Part shown: positions 45,537-54,694 of the stretch, piece after piece | Layout: every line of letters starts with the position of its first letter | How positions within the stretch are numbered: position 1 is the first letter of the stretch | NCBI GenBank assembly: GCA_943787225.1 | Contig: CALSLP010000005.1 | Span: forward strand, 1 to 64,000 | Reading direction: 5' to 3' | Length of the DNA: 64,000 nt | Origin: an uncultured Alphaproteobacteria bacterium | GTDB lineage: Bacteria; Pseudomonadota; Alphaproteobacteria; MPNO01; UBA2964 | Position numbers and translations under genes: made by a program | Notes under the pieces: generated by a model | The model's database searches: none | What the model saw: only the letters and a program-made list of their open reading frames with translations | What the model was told of the DNA's origin: nothing

Positions 45537-47606
45537 ATGTTTCGTAATGTAGACCCTCTGTTGAAACCTAAATCAATCGCGATCGTCGGCGCCAGTGAAA
45601 CCGGTGGTGATGGCTGGTCACGTGTCCTGTTTAATAATTTGAAGGAAGCTGGATTCCCGGTTCCAACCTATCTGATCAATCCTCGCCGTGAGGAATTATG
45701 GGACGAAAAGGTTTATCCCAATTTTGCTTCTCTCCCCGAAGCCATTGATCATGCCTTGGTCATTGTGCCGGCGCGGTTCGTCAACGACATGATCCGCGAA
45801 GGTGTTGATAATGGTTTGAAGGCAGCAACGATATTCTCGGCGAGCTTTGGCGAGGGACGTAAGAATATAGGCCAGGAACGCGGCGAAGACCTTAAGGCCA
45901 TCATCGCAGAGTCTGGTATCTCGGTATGCGGGCCCAACTGCATGGGGCTGTTCAGCCTGCCCCAGGATATTCAACTTTATCCGACCACCCGTTTGCGAAA
46001 TCTTCCCAAGGGTGAGGTCGGCGGGATATTCCATTCCGGTGGAACCTTGGGCTATTGGTTTGCGCAAGCAGCGCAACGCGGGCTTGGTTTTTCCTACGCC
46101 ATGTCCTGTGGCAACGAGTTTGGTCTCGATAGCGCAGATTATCTCAATTTTCTGGTCGATGATCCGGATACTAAAATCATTGTCGGTATGATCGAGAGCG
46201 TGCGCCGACCCAAAGAGTTTATGGAAGCGGCGCGCCGTGCATATGAGGCGAAGAAGCCGGTTATCCTGATGAAGCTGGGCAGCAGCGAGCTTGGAAAGGA
46301 ACAGGCGAAAACCCACACCGGTGCAGTTGCGGTTGATGACGATGTTTTCAATGCCATGTGCCATCGTTATGGCATTACCCGCTGTAAATCCATAGATGAG
46401 ATGGTCGATTTTGCCCTGGCGTTTCGTCAAAATCGTCTGCCGCGCGGGAACAAGCTGGCTGTTGTTACCACGAGTGGTGGGGCTGTTGGACTAACCCTTG
46501 AAGCCGTCGGTGATGAAGGCGGGCAGCTTGCGACGCTTTCAGCAGAGACCTTCCAAAAGATGGATGAATTCGTGCCCGAAGGGGTTGATGTTCATAACCC
46601 GATGGATGCTGGGTCAACGCTGGCTGGCAAGGTGCCGGATTTCTGTGAACTTTGTGAGATGTTTGCAGCCGATGACGATGTCGATATTATCGCGGTGCAA
46701 GGCCGAGTGCCGCTGGCGGATGATGCCGTTAAAACGCCGGAAAGCTATATCAAGCTCAAGGACTCCACGGATAAACCGATTTTCGCTTTCACCCGGATGG
46801 CGCAGAATTGTGATGCCGCCTTGCGGGAGTTTCAGGACGGCGCGGGCATGCCGTTTTTGTTCAGCGTGCCAACCATGGTGCGTTCAATGCAGGCACTGGT
46901 TCACTATGGTGAGGCACGGCGGCGTGGGCTCCCTGAGTTACCGGCAGCGGCGGGGGATGCCGGTAATGTCTCCGAAGACAGGCTGGCGAAGGTATTGTCA
47001 GAACGCGGCCTGACGGCGCCACAGCAAACGGTCGCCTCTGATCCAGAAGGGGCTGCTGCGGCTGCGTCCGAAATTGGTTTTCCTGTAGTTCTGAAGATTG
47101 TTTCCAGCGAGATAAGCCATAAAACCGAAGCCGGTGGTGTGGTGCTGGATTTAAGGGATGCGGGTGCCGTTAGGGATGCGGCTGTCGACCTACAAAACAG
47201 GATCGGGGCTGACAAGATTGATGGTTTTCTGGTCCAGGAAATGGTGGATGGATTGGAAATGCTGGTCGGCGTCCGGGAAGATCCAGATTTCGGACCGCTG
47301 GTCGTCGTTGGGCTTGGCGGCATCTTTGTTGAGTTGATGAAAGATGTTTCCTTGCGTTTGGCGCCGATCAATGAGGTTGACGCAAAAGAAATGTTGTCGG
47401 AGCTGCGTGGTGCCAAAGCGCTGGAGGGGTTTCGTGGGCAGGCACCCCGGGATGTAGACGCCTTGGCAAAATCGATTGTCGCGCTTGCCGACTTCTTTGT
47501 GGATCATCGGACTTGGTTATCGGAGATCGAGGTGAATCCGGTTATCGTCCTCGAAGAAGGAAAAGGTGTCCGGGCGGTTGACGTACGGCCCGTTCGGAGA
47601 GATTAA
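45537..47606 (+). CDS. ADP-forming acyl-CoA ligase (acetate-CoA ligase family)
   Basis: A 689-residue fused alpha-beta enzyme: CoA-binding domain (LKPKSIAIVGASETGGDGWS), CoA-ligase domains (GPNCMGLFSLPQ, KTHTGAVAVDDDVFNAM with the phosphorylated His, TTSGGAVGLTLEAVGDEGG), and C-terminal ATP-grasp (FPVVLKIVSSEISHKTEAGG, EMLVGVREDPDFGPLVVVGL). It makes acyl-CoA from a carboxylate and ATP with release of ADP and phosphate. The broken gene at 20.6 kb is its paralogue. Context with acyl-CoA dehydrogenase, thioesterase and crotonase suggests activation of an aromatic or branched acid. Confidence 0.92.
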   Translation: MFRNVDPLLKPKSIAIVGASETGGDGWSRVLFNNLKEAGFPVPTYLINPRREELWDEKVYPNFASLPEAIDHALVIVPARFVNDMIREGVDNGLKAATIFSASFGEGRKNIGQERGEDLKAIIAESGISVCGPNCMGLFSLPQDIQLYPTTRLRNLPKGEVGGIFHSGGTLGYWFAQAAQRGLGFSYAMSCGNEFGLDSADYLNFLVDDPDTKIIVGMIESVRRPKEFMEAARRAYEAKKPVILMKLGSSELGKEQAKTHTGAVAVDDDVFNAMCHRYGITRCKSIDEMVDFALAFRQNRLPRGNKLAVVTTSGGAVGLTLEAVGDEGGQLATLSAETFQKMDEFVPEGVDVHNPMDAGSTLAGKVPDFCELCEMFAADDDVDIIAVQGRVPLADDAVKTPESYIKLKDSTDKPIFAFTRMAQNCDAALREFQDGAGMPFLFSVPTMVRSMQALVHYGEARRRGLPELPAAAGDAGNVSEDRLAKVLSERGLTAPQQTVASDPEGAAAAASEIGFPVVLKIVSSEISHKTEAGGVVLDLRDAGAVRDAAVDLQNRIGADKIDGFLVQEMVDGLEMLVGVREDPDFGPLVVVGLGGIFVELMKDVSLRLAPINEVDAKEMLSELRGAKALEGFRGQAPRDVDALAKSIVALADFFVDHRTWLSEIEVNPVIVLEEGKGVRAVDVRPVRRD

Positions 47607-47683
47607 AAGAGTAAGTGTTTTTGCGAAACAAAGGCGCGCCATTTTAGGTGGTGCGTTGAAACAAGTTTTTTAACGGGAGGAAA

Positions 47684-48622
47684 TTGATGCTTAAGAAGAA
47701 ATATAGCTGCGTAAAAGTAGATCAGCAAAAGGATGGGATCACCTGGGTGATCTTCAACCGTCCTGAAAAACGCAATGCCATGAGCCCAACATTTCATGCT
47801 GAAATGATGGAAGTCATGACACTGTTGGAAACCGACGCGGACACCAAGCTGGTGATTCTGACCGGTGAGGGCGTTTCTTACAGTGCTGGTCAGGATCTCA
47901 AGGAGTATTTCCGCGAGACTGATGGTAAGCCGGAAGTTAAGGCAAAGGCGAGTGCCGATAGCCGCTGGCGCAGCGAAAAACTGTGGATGTACAACAAACC
48001 AACCATTTCGATGGTCAATGGTTTCTGCATCGGTGGAGCGTTTACGCATTGCATTTGCGCTGATTTCTCGATTGCTTCGGATGAAGCGATTTTCTGCCTG
48101 TCAGAAGTCAATTGGGGCATTTTGCCAGGTGGCATGGTCTCCAAGATGGTGACCGACCTGTTCCGCCAACGTGACGCTATGTTCTACGCCTGCACCGGTC
48201 GTACCTTTACCGGTAAGGAAGCGGCAAGCATGGGCATGGTAAATCTTTCGGTGCCTAAGAAGAATTTGCGGAAAGAAACCCTGAAGCTCGCCAAGGAGCT
48301 GCTTGAAAAGAACCCGAACGTGTTGCGGGCAACCAAGCACGCGATCCGGGCTACTCAGGATATGTCCTGGCGTGCAGCAGCGGATTATCTCAATGCCAAG
48401 GGTGCGGAAATTAAAATCCGCGATGCGGCACGTGGCCATGATGCCTATGCCGAAGGCATTCGTCAGTTCATTGACGAAAAAGCCTACCGTCCTGTGTTCT
48501 CTCCTTATGTTGGTGCTGCCGATGGCAAGACCACGGAGAAGGGTGGCAAGCCACGGGCGTCGGCCGCACGTAAGAAGAAGGCGCCGGCTAAAAAGAAGGC
48601 TGCAGCGAAGAAGAAAAAATAA
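47684..48622 (+). CDS. Hydroxycinnamoyl-CoA hydratase-lyase-like crotonase with Lys-rich tail
   Basis: A 312-residue crotonase whose body resembles p-hydroxycinnamoyl-CoA hydratase-lyase: NRPEKRNAMSPTFHAEMMEV, TGEGVSYSAGQDLKEYFRET, ICADFSIASDEAIFCLSEVN (Glu near 140), WGILPGGMVSKMV, LLEKNPNVLRATKHAIR. That enzyme converts feruloyl- and coumaroyl-CoA to vanillin or hydroxybenzaldehyde and acetyl-CoA. Residues from about 281 form a basic tail, RKKKAPAKKKAAAKKKK, not seen in classical family members. GGGAGG lies before the ATG and a strong terminator follows. Substrate is inferred from sequence likeness. Confidence 0.85.
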   Translation: MMLKKKYSCVKVDQQKDGITWVIFNRPEKRNAMSPTFHAEMMEVMTLLETDADTKLVILTGEGVSYSAGQDLKEYFRETDGKPEVKAKASADSRWRSEKLWMYNKPTISMVNGFCIGGAFTHCICADFSIASDEAIFCLSEVNWGILPGGMVSKMVTDLFRQRDAMFYACTGRTFTGKEAASMGMVNLSVPKKNLRKETLKLAKELLEKNPNVLRATKHAIRATQDMSWRAAADYLNAKGAEIKIRDAARGHDAYAEGIRQFIDEKAYRPVFSPYVGAADGKTTEKGGKPRASAARKKKAPAKKKAAAKKKK

Positions 48623-48661
48623 GAAGGTTTTCAGATCTCGGCTTGACCGGGCGGAGACAAG

Positions 48662-48696
48662 AACGGCGCGGATATTCTCCGCGCCGTTTTCTTTTT
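48662..48696 (+). terminator. Strong rho-independent terminator
   Basis: AACGGCGCGGA and TCCGCGCCGTT pair perfectly over 11 bp with a 5-nt loop (TATTC), followed by TTCTTTTT. It lies 40 bp after the crotonase stop and ends the operon starting at 42.8 kb. It also separates that operon from the amidohydrolase at 48.8 kb. Confidence 0.88.
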
Positions 48697-48760
48697 CGGC
48701 CCTATATTTTTGCCAGCCACTATGGTGACATCCTTCATAGAAAAAATTGGGAGGCAGGAC

Positions 48761-50245
48761 ATGTATCAGGTTGGTGAACCGGTCGAGAGTGTCAGGAAAA
48801 TTCGGGACGCAATTGATTACCCGATCATTGACGCGGACGCGCATGTCATCGAGGCGCGTTTTGCACTGCATGATTTTGTGAAGCAGATCGCAGGGCCTGA
48901 TGTATTGAAGGCCTTTGAAGCCCGTCAGGAACGCCGTAATAAAACAGCCCAGCGTAATGGTTTCTGGGCGTCACCGTCAGGAGAGATGACGATAGACCGG
49001 GCGACCGTAATGCTCCCTGGCCTTTACTATGAAAGGCTCACGGAGGCGGGGATTGATTTCGCCCTGATTTATACCAGTGAGGGGTTGAGCGCGCAGCAGA
49101 TCAGAGAACCGGAAATGCGCCAGACCCTTCACCGGGCTTTGAATATGCTCTATGCGGATATGTTTGGGCCTTATTCAGATCGAATGACAGCGTCAGCGGT
49201 CATTCCGATGCATTCACCGGAAGAAGCGCTCGCGGAATTGGAGTTCGTTGTCGGTGAGCTGGGGATGAAAACAGTGTCCATTCCTGGAGAGCGACGTGGC
49301 CCGGTGCCGGAAGTGGCGGCTGCAGCACCTGAATTGGCTGATAAAACGATGAAAATCCATTCTTTCACGATTGATAGTGAGATGGATTACGACCCGTTCT
49401 GGCGGCGATGTGTAGAGCTTGGTGTGGCTATTACCGGTCATGGTGGATCACAAAGCACGGCGCGGCGAATGTCCCCCGACAACTTTGTTTATAACCGGCT
49501 TGGGAGCTTTGGCGTTGGTAACGAACATCTTTGTCGATCGATGTTTATGGGTGGCGTGACCCGTCGGTTTCCGACCCTGAATTTTGGGTTTCTTGAAGGG
49601 GGCGTTGGCTGGGCCAGCGCGCTCTATAACGATCTCTGTGAGTTCTGGGAGAAACGCAATGTTGGTTATCTCAAAGAACATATGGATCCGGCCAAACTTA
49701 ATATGGAGCTTATGGTCGCGATGTTCGAGAAATACGGAAATGACTATTTGACGGCGGAACGTATTTCGATCCGACAGAACGCCGATAACCTGTTTTCGTT
49801 CCATTGGGAAGATGAACGTAGTCTCGATGATTTCCGGTTTTGTCAGGCGGTCAGTGAGGAAGATATACGCGATCTATTCATACCGAATTTCTATTTTGGG
49901 TGTGAAGCCGACGACCGAATGAATGCCGTTGGATTCAATTCAGATTTGAACCATTTTGATGTGAAGTTGAAGGCGCTGTTTAGTTCGGATATTGGTCATT
50001 GGGATGTGCCTGATATTCGATTGCCGGTCGCTGAAGCGCATGAGTTGGTCGAAAAAGACCTGATTACCGATGATGATTTCCGCAGCTTTATGTTCAAGAA
50101 CGTTGCCGAACTGCATGTGCAGATGAACCCTGACTTCTTCAAGGGAACAGCCGTCGAAGGTGCCGTCCAGAAGCTCGTCGATGACGGGGAGATCATTTTA
50201 CCTGATCATAAAGCTGCTTTGGCTCAGCCAAGTGCGGCGGAATAG
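48761..50245 (+). CDS. Amidohydrolase-2 family protein (ACMSD-like decarboxylase/hydrolase)
   Basis: A 494-residue TIM-barrel metalloprotein: IIDADAHVIEARFALHDFV (Asp-x-His), ITGHGGSQSTARRM (third His region), FGFLEGGVGWASALYNDLCE and SSDIGHWDVPD with the last Asp. The family includes aminocarboxymuconate-semialdehyde decarboxylase and gamma-resorcylate decarboxylase, which remove CO2 from aromatic or ring-cleaved acids. It is longer than the usual 300-400 residues because of an insertion between the third His and the Asp. The ATG at 48761 follows GGGAGG; earlier codons were rejected. It is convergent with the dihydroxyphthalate-decarboxylase-like gene. Confidence 0.85.
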   Translation: MYQVGEPVESVRKIRDAIDYPIIDADAHVIEARFALHDFVKQIAGPDVLKAFEARQERRNKTAQRNGFWASPSGEMTIDRATVMLPGLYYERLTEAGIDFALIYTSEGLSAQQIREPEMRQTLHRALNMLYADMFGPYSDRMTASAVIPMHSPEEALAELEFVVGELGMKTVSIPGERRGPVPEVAAAAPELADKTMKIHSFTIDSEMDYDPFWRRCVELGVAITGHGGSQSTARRMSPDNFVYNRLGSFGVGNEHLCRSMFMGGVTRRFPTLNFGFLEGGVGWASALYNDLCEFWEKRNVGYLKEHMDPAKLNMELMVAMFEKYGNDYLTAERISIRQNADNLFSFHWEDERSLDDFRFCQAVSEEDIRDLFIPNFYFGCEADDRMNAVGFNSDLNHFDVKLKALFSSDIGHWDVPDIRLPVAEAHELVEKDLITDDDFRSFMFKNVAELHVQMNPDFFKGTAVEGAVQKLVDDGEIILPDHKAALAQPSAAE

Positions 50246-50260
50246 AGCCTGCGTTTAGGC

Positions 50261-51251
50261 TTATTCGCTCCAGGAAATGATTGGCGTGAAGTAGTCGTCG
50301 ATGGGTTCGGCCTTTTGCGAGGAAATGCTGATCGACCAAATGTTTCATGAAGGTCTCAAGCGTTCCCCGGTTGGGTTCGACGCCATAGGCCCATGTATTA
50401 GCCCCCATCAGCGCCTGCATTTCTTCAATTTCGTCATGTAACCACGGAAGCATAAGACGTTGTGCGCCTGAAAACCGCATTTGTTCGATAGCCCAGCTTT
50501 TCGATTGTTCGCAGGCCTTGAAGAGCGCTTCCGCCATCCACGGATGTTCCGCATAGAGTTCATCGCGAATGACTAATGTGTGCATGATCGGGTGAATGCC
50601 GGTTTTCTGATAATAGGATTTTTCCAGTTCGCGGTAATTGGGGAATAATCGCGTGACGTTTTCCCCTTCATGCAGGGCGTCAGGCCGGCGCGCACCGAAA
50701 TAGGCGTCAATTTCACCTGCTTCGAGCATCTCATTGAGCGATCTATCGCCTGGAATAATTGTGAGCTGTAGCTCTTTGGTGGGCCGGAGATCCATTTCAT
50801 TATCTTCGGCACGGGGAGTGTTCACGCCTCCTTCGAACCAATGGATCGAGTCCATGTCGACGTCGAACTCGTCTTGTAGAATACCGCGTACCCATACCCC
50901 TGCGGTCTGTCGGTATTCCTGAACACCAACACGTTTCCCTTCTAAATCTTTGGCGGTGTGTATGCCTGCATTTTTGTTAATAAACACAAAGCCGTGACGA
51001 AAAACACGAGATGGGAACACCGGGATGGCGACATAGGGAAAGTCACCTCGAATTCTTGATATCAGGTAGTGCGCCAGTGACATTTCTGCGACATCGAATG
51101 AACGCGTTTTGATCATCCGGGCAAATATTTCGGGCGGGGACTGAATTGCGATGTATCGCAGATCAATACCTTCCGGCTGGACCGTTCCGGTACTCAGCGC
51201 TTCCATTCTGTCATAGGGCCCACAGGCCATGGTTACCGGTAGTTTTGTCAC
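50261..51251 (-). CDS. 4,5-dihydroxyphthalate decarboxylase-like protein (C-terminal frameshift)
   Basis: A protein of about 330 residues with a periplasmic-binding-protein fold but no signal peptide: MACGPYDRMEALSTGTVQPE, DLEGKRVGVQEYRQTAGVWV, VNTPRAEDNEMDLR, YFGARRPDALHEGENV. Members of this group include Pht5, which decarboxylates 4,5-dihydroxyphthalate. The uninterrupted frame runs on to 50193 into the opposite gene, but removing one G near 50313 (GCAAAAGGCC) gives the family-like ending EPIDDYFTPIISWSE and a stop at 50261 with no overlap. GTG at 51251 is chosen because GAGGAG lies 8 nt before it; GTG 51260 abuts the Shine-Dalgarno. Its neighbour at 48.8 kb is also decarboxylase-like. Confidence 0.82.
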
Positions 51252-51479
51252 GGGATACACTCCTCAAGAGACGGTGAGTATTTGGTTGATCACCTTGTTT
51301 GATTTCGACCGGAGGGTAGTGACGTCGGGTTTGAAGTCAAGGGTGGCTCTGGAGTTTACGCACGGCAATGTGATTGGGTTTTGAATTCTTAAAGGCCCAA
51401 TATTAACAGGAATAATTTGGATATATGCATTGTTCCCTCTTGTGAATGCAGCACGATGAAAAATCGAGAGATTAAGACT

Positions 51480-51710
51480 ATGTCACCAAATCAATGCCGT
51501 GCGGCCCGCGGCCTGCTAAAATGGACGCAACCTCGCCTTGCCGGAGCATCAGGTGTCGGTTTATCGACGATTAATCGCTATGAAAATGAGACTCGACCGC
51601 CTCGACCAACTGCCATTCTTCGCCTGCAAGGGGCTCTTGAGTCTGCCGGGGTTGAATTTTTGTTTGAAGACGGATCTTTAGGGGTTGGTGTCCGTCTTCG
51701 TAAGAATTGA
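51480..51710 (+). CDS. XRE-family helix-turn-helix protein
   Basis: A 76-residue DNA-binding protein that is little more than one HTH_3 domain: CRAARGLLKWTQPRLAGASG, VGLSTINRYENETRPPRPTA, then ILRLQGALESAGVEFLFEDG. It is the common small alphaproteobacterial XRE protein without a sensor domain. ATG 51480 has GAGAG 9 nt upstream; ATG 51456 would add eight residues. The upstream 228 bp are shared with the divergent gene at 51251. Target unknown. Confidence 0.85.
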   Translation: MSPNQCRAARGLLKWTQPRLAGASGVGLSTINRYENETRPPRPTAILRLQGALESAGVEFLFEDGSLGVGVRLRKN

Positions 51711-51720
51711 AATCATCTAC

Positions 51721-51972
51721 CTAATCGTCAGTGCTACGCGGCTTTGCAGCTTCTATGTGGTCATCCGCGTCATATCCTTTTCGGCTACTATAAAAAACGA
51801 GGAACATTAATCCTGCGCCGAGAGCAAAGGTGACAGTAACCCCCAGGGCCAGAGCAATCTTGCCATGAGTTGAAATCTCTACGTCGTTGATACCGACCCA
51901 GGTTTCATAGGCCGCATACCCTGTGCCTCCCAATAGAGCGATCCAAAATACGATAACGAGGAAGGTTCTCAT
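51721..51972 (-). CDS. Small two-helix membrane protein
   Basis: An 83-residue protein with two membrane helices, FLVIVFWIALLGGTGYAAYE and IALALGVTVTFALGAGLMFL, and a basic, then acidic, cytosolic tail (SSRKGYDADDHIEAAKPRS). I do not recognise the family. The start at 51972 follows AGGAA; a longer frame adds 15 residues. It lies 17 bp after leuD on the same strand and is probably in the same transcript. Confidence 0.75.
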   Translation of the reverse strand: MRTFLVIVFWIALLGGTGYAAYETWVGINDVEISTHGKIALALGVTVTFALGAGLMFLVFYSSRKGYDADDHIEAAKPRSTDD

Positions 51973-51989
51973 GATTTCGGTTCCTGGGT

Positions 51990-52612
51990 TTATTGTTGCG
52001 CTGCAGACAATTCCCACGGGGCATCTTCGCTGTACTGCCCTTCGAATGTGGTGATGTCATCTTCGTACTGTAATGTGTATCCGACAGCATCCAGTCCCTT
52101 TAGAAGACGGTTGCGACGATGGGCATCGATTTCAAATGGATAGACTGATTGATCCGGCCCGGTCACGGTTTGTGCCTCGAGGTCGACGGTCACTTCAGCG
52201 CCGGGTCCCTCATGTAGCTGTTGTCTTAGAAGCTGAACCGTTTCTTCGGGCAATACGACGGGGAGAAGCCCGTTATTAAAAGAGTTGTTGTAAAAAATGT
52301 CGCCAAAGCTGGTTGCAATAATCGCGCGGAAACCGGCATCGACCAGCGTAAACACGGCGCCCTCGCGAGATGACCCACAACCAAAATTATGGGCGGCAAC
52401 GATAATACGGGATGGCCGAAATCCTTCTTGATTGAGTACGAAAGACTGATTTCGTTTCCATCCTGGTCTAGTCGTAGATCCTTAAAAACATAACCACCAT
52501 AGCGTTCGTCGCGCGGCATCATGAGATGGCGGGCTGGTAAAATTTGGTCGGTGTCGATGTTGTCCTGATCCATTGGCACCGCCACCGCGGTAAAGCAGGT
52601 AAATGGCTCCAT
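51990..52612 (-). CDS. leuD: 3-isopropylmalate dehydratase small subunit (one frameshift)
   Basis: LeuD of about 207 codons. The N-terminal part (MEPFTCFTAVAVPMDQDNID, TDQILPARHLM) is in one frame, and the rest (SFVLNQEGFRPSRIIVAAHN, FGCGSSREGAVFTLVDAGFR, FGDIFYNNSFNNGLLPV) in another. The shift is near 52443 in AATCAGTCTTTCG. LeuD forms the swivelling domain of the isomerase that converts 2- to 3-isopropylmalate in leucine synthesis. Its ATG overlaps the leuC stop (ATGA). Since leuC is intact and the pathway is normally essential for prototrophy, a one-base error is the likelier cause. Confidence 0.88.
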
Positions 52613-54021
52613 CAGTTCTTCTCCATCTTGCGAACGTCCGTAAAATGTCCGGTTACGGCGGCGGCGGCGGCCATAGCTGGGCTCACGAGATGTGTGCGGG
52701 CACCGCGGCCCTGCCGTCCTTCGAAATTTCGATTTGATGTTGAGGCGCAACGTTCTTCGTTTTTGACAAAATCGCCATTGACGCCAATACACATTGAACA
52801 TCCGGCGGCGGGTCGCCATTCAACGCCTGCCGCTTCAAAGATTTTGTCCAACCCCTCTTGCTCGGCTTGGGCTCGGATCAATCCGGAGCCAGGGACAATG
52901 ATTGCGGGGATGCGGGCGGTACGGCCGTTGAGAATACTGGCCGCGTCACGGAGATCTTCAATGCGGCTGTTGGTACAGGAGCCGATGAATACCCGGTCAA
53001 CTTTGATGTCCGAAATTTTCTGCCCCGGGATGAGGCCCATATAATTCATTTTGCGGTTCAGTGCGTCCTGGCGCTTGGGGTCAGCTTCCAGCGCAGGGTC
53101 AGGTATGGTGCCGCCTATGGGCAAAACGTCTTCCGGACTGGTGCCCCAGGTTACCATTGGGTCGATCGACATGGCGTCCAGTGTTTCTTCTCTGTCAAAC
53201 GTGGCGCCTTCGTCCGTCGGTAACGAGCGCCAGTATTCTTCGGCGTGCTTCCAATTATCACCCTGAGGAGCAAATGGGCGGTTCCGTAAATAGTTATAGG
53301 TGGTGTCGTCGGGCGCGATCATTCCGGCACGCGCGCCCGCTTCAATCGACATATTGCAAACCGTCAGGCGTTCATCGACAGATAATTCTTGTATAGCGAG
53401 GCCGGCATATTCGATGACATGTCCGGTTCCGCCAGCGGCGCCGATATGGCCAATGATCGTTAGGATGACGTCCTTGGCGGTGACGCCAGCTGGGCGCTTT
53501 CCTGTCACCGTGACGCGCATGGATTTAGGCTTGGGCTGCCATAGTGTTTGCGTTGCAAGGACATGGCTGACATCGGATGCGCCTATGCCAAAGGCCAGGG
53601 CACCGAGGGCGCCGTGCGTTGATGTATGGGAGTCGCCGCAAACAATGATGGTGCCTGGTTGGGTAATGCCTTGTTCTGGCCCGACAACATGAATGATACC
53701 GCGACGTTCGTCTCCGAGGCCAAACAGGTTGAGCTTGTTGCGCTCTGCATTGCTGATGAGGTTTTGAACGAGTGCCTTTGTGTCGGCATCTACATAGTCA
53801 GCGTCATCCAAACCCGTCGTTGGGGTGTAGTGATCGGGTATAGCGAAGGTTCGTTCGGGGTGCCGGACCGTACGGTTATTGCCATGCAGCATATTGAACG
53901 CATGAAACGAAAGTTCATGGCAGAAATGACGATCAATAAATAGAAGAGATTGCCCGGCCTCGTTCGTGGTTATTGAGTGCCGGTCCCAAATTTTTTCGAA
54001 TAAAGATCGTGGTTGAGCCAT
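52612..54021 (-). CDS. leuC: 3-isopropylmalate dehydratase large subunit
   Basis: A 469-residue LeuC with the aconitase fold: SLFEKIWDRHSI at the start, CGDSHTSTHGALGALAFGIG, and the three [4Fe-4S] cysteines in FIGSCTNSRIEDL and GCSMCIGVNGD. With LeuD it interconverts 2- and 3-isopropylmalate through dehydration and rehydration in leucine synthesis. The length matches the proteobacterial LeuC family (about 465-475). It is the first gene of a leuC-leuD-small membrane protein unit; no leuB is adjacent. Confidence 0.96.
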   Translation of the reverse strand: MAQPRSLFEKIWDRHSITTNEAGQSLLFIDRHFCHELSFHAFNMLHGNNRTVRHPERTFAIPDHYTPTTGLDDADYVDADTKALVQNLISNAERNKLNLFGLGDERRGIIHVVGPEQGITQPGTIIVCGDSHTSTHGALGALAFGIGASDVSHVLATQTLWQPKPKSMRVTVTGKRPAGVTAKDVILTIIGHIGAAGGTGHVIEYAGLAIQELSVDERLTVCNMSIEAGARAGMIAPDDTTYNYLRNRPFAPQGDNWKHAEEYWRSLPTDEGATFDREETLDAMSIDPMVTWGTSPEDVLPIGGTIPDPALEADPKRQDALNRKMNYMGLIPGQKISDIKVDRVFIGSCTNSRIEDLRDAASILNGRTARIPAIIVPGSGLIRAQAEQEGLDKIFEAAGVEWRPAAGCSMCIGVNGDFVKNEERCASTSNRNFEGRQGRGARTHLVSPAMAAAAAVTGHFTDVRKMEKN

Positions 54022-54091
54022 ATCTAATCTTTCCCGCGATTTTCAACGAGAGAAGATTAGCATGTCCGTCTGGATGGCGTCCTGCGGCGTA

Positions 54092-54694
54092 TTATCCGTC
54101 TTTCTTTGGCTCGGCTTCGATAGGCAGGGCGTGGCGTTGCATGAGGCGGGCCTGCGCCACAGCAAACAGCAATGTGAGGATCATTAACCCAAAAACCTTG
54201 AAGGAGACCCAAAAATCAGTGCTTTGCGTACGCCAGACGATCTCATTGAGAACTGCCATTGAGGCAAAAAACCAGGCAAATCGGAGGGTCAGCTTATGCC
54301 AACCAACGTCGTCCATTGGCCACGCTGATGACATCAATGGTTTGAGCAAAGGCTTTTTGAACAGAAGCCCGCCAAACAAGATAAGGGAAAATAACGCTTC
54401 GACGATGGTCGGCTTCATTTTGATAAAGGTGTCATCTTTCAGCCACAGCGTCAGGCCTCCAAAAACACCCACAATGATCGCGGTGATAAGCGGCATCATC
54501 GGGATGCGCCGCGCGACGATCAGAGAGATGATCAAAGCGATGACCGTCGCAATCATAAGCGCAGCAGTTGCTGTCAGAAGGGAGGTGCTATCGTCGGTTT
54601 TAGGGGCGAAAAGATAGGCGGCGAAAAACACGGCCAAAGGGACATAGTCAACAACTGGCTTGAGCCAGGCGGGTTCTGCTTTTTTTTCGGTCAT
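54092..54694 (-). CDS. yciB: YciB/IspZ inner-membrane protein
   Basis: A 200-residue integral membrane protein with about five or six helices and the YciB pattern DYVPLAVFFAAYLFAPKTDD, TLWLKDDTFIKMKPTIVEAL, and NEIVWRTQSTDFWVSFKVFG. YciB helps keep envelope integrity and interacts with cell-elongation and division proteins. The sequence shows a short charged N-terminus (MTEKKAEPAWLKP). It is probably a single gene, 70 bp downstream of the leuC start. Identification is good. Confidence 0.92.
   Translation of the reverse strand: MTEKKAEPAWLKPVVDYVPLAVFFAAYLFAPKTDDSTSLLTATAALMIATVIALIISLIVARRIPMMPLITAIIVGVFGGLTLWLKDDTFIKMKPTIVEALFSLILFGGLLFKKPLLKPLMSSAWPMDDVGWHKLTLRFAWFFASMAVLNEIVWRTQSTDFWVSFKVFGLMILTLLFAVAQARLMQRHALPIEAEPKKDG

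Noticed and set aside
45696..46430. A 244-residue frame antisense to the acyl-CoA ligase.
   Set aside because: No recognisable domain or ribosome binding site; the sense frame is an intact ligase.
48101..48871. A 256-residue antisense frame across the crotonase end and the amidohydrolase start.
   Set aside because: It crosses a strong terminator and two conserved genes and has shadow-type composition.
50193..50245. Antisense coding overlap between the amidohydrolase and the decarboxylase-like gene.
   Set aside because: A one-base correction gives a family-like C-terminus and removes the overlap.
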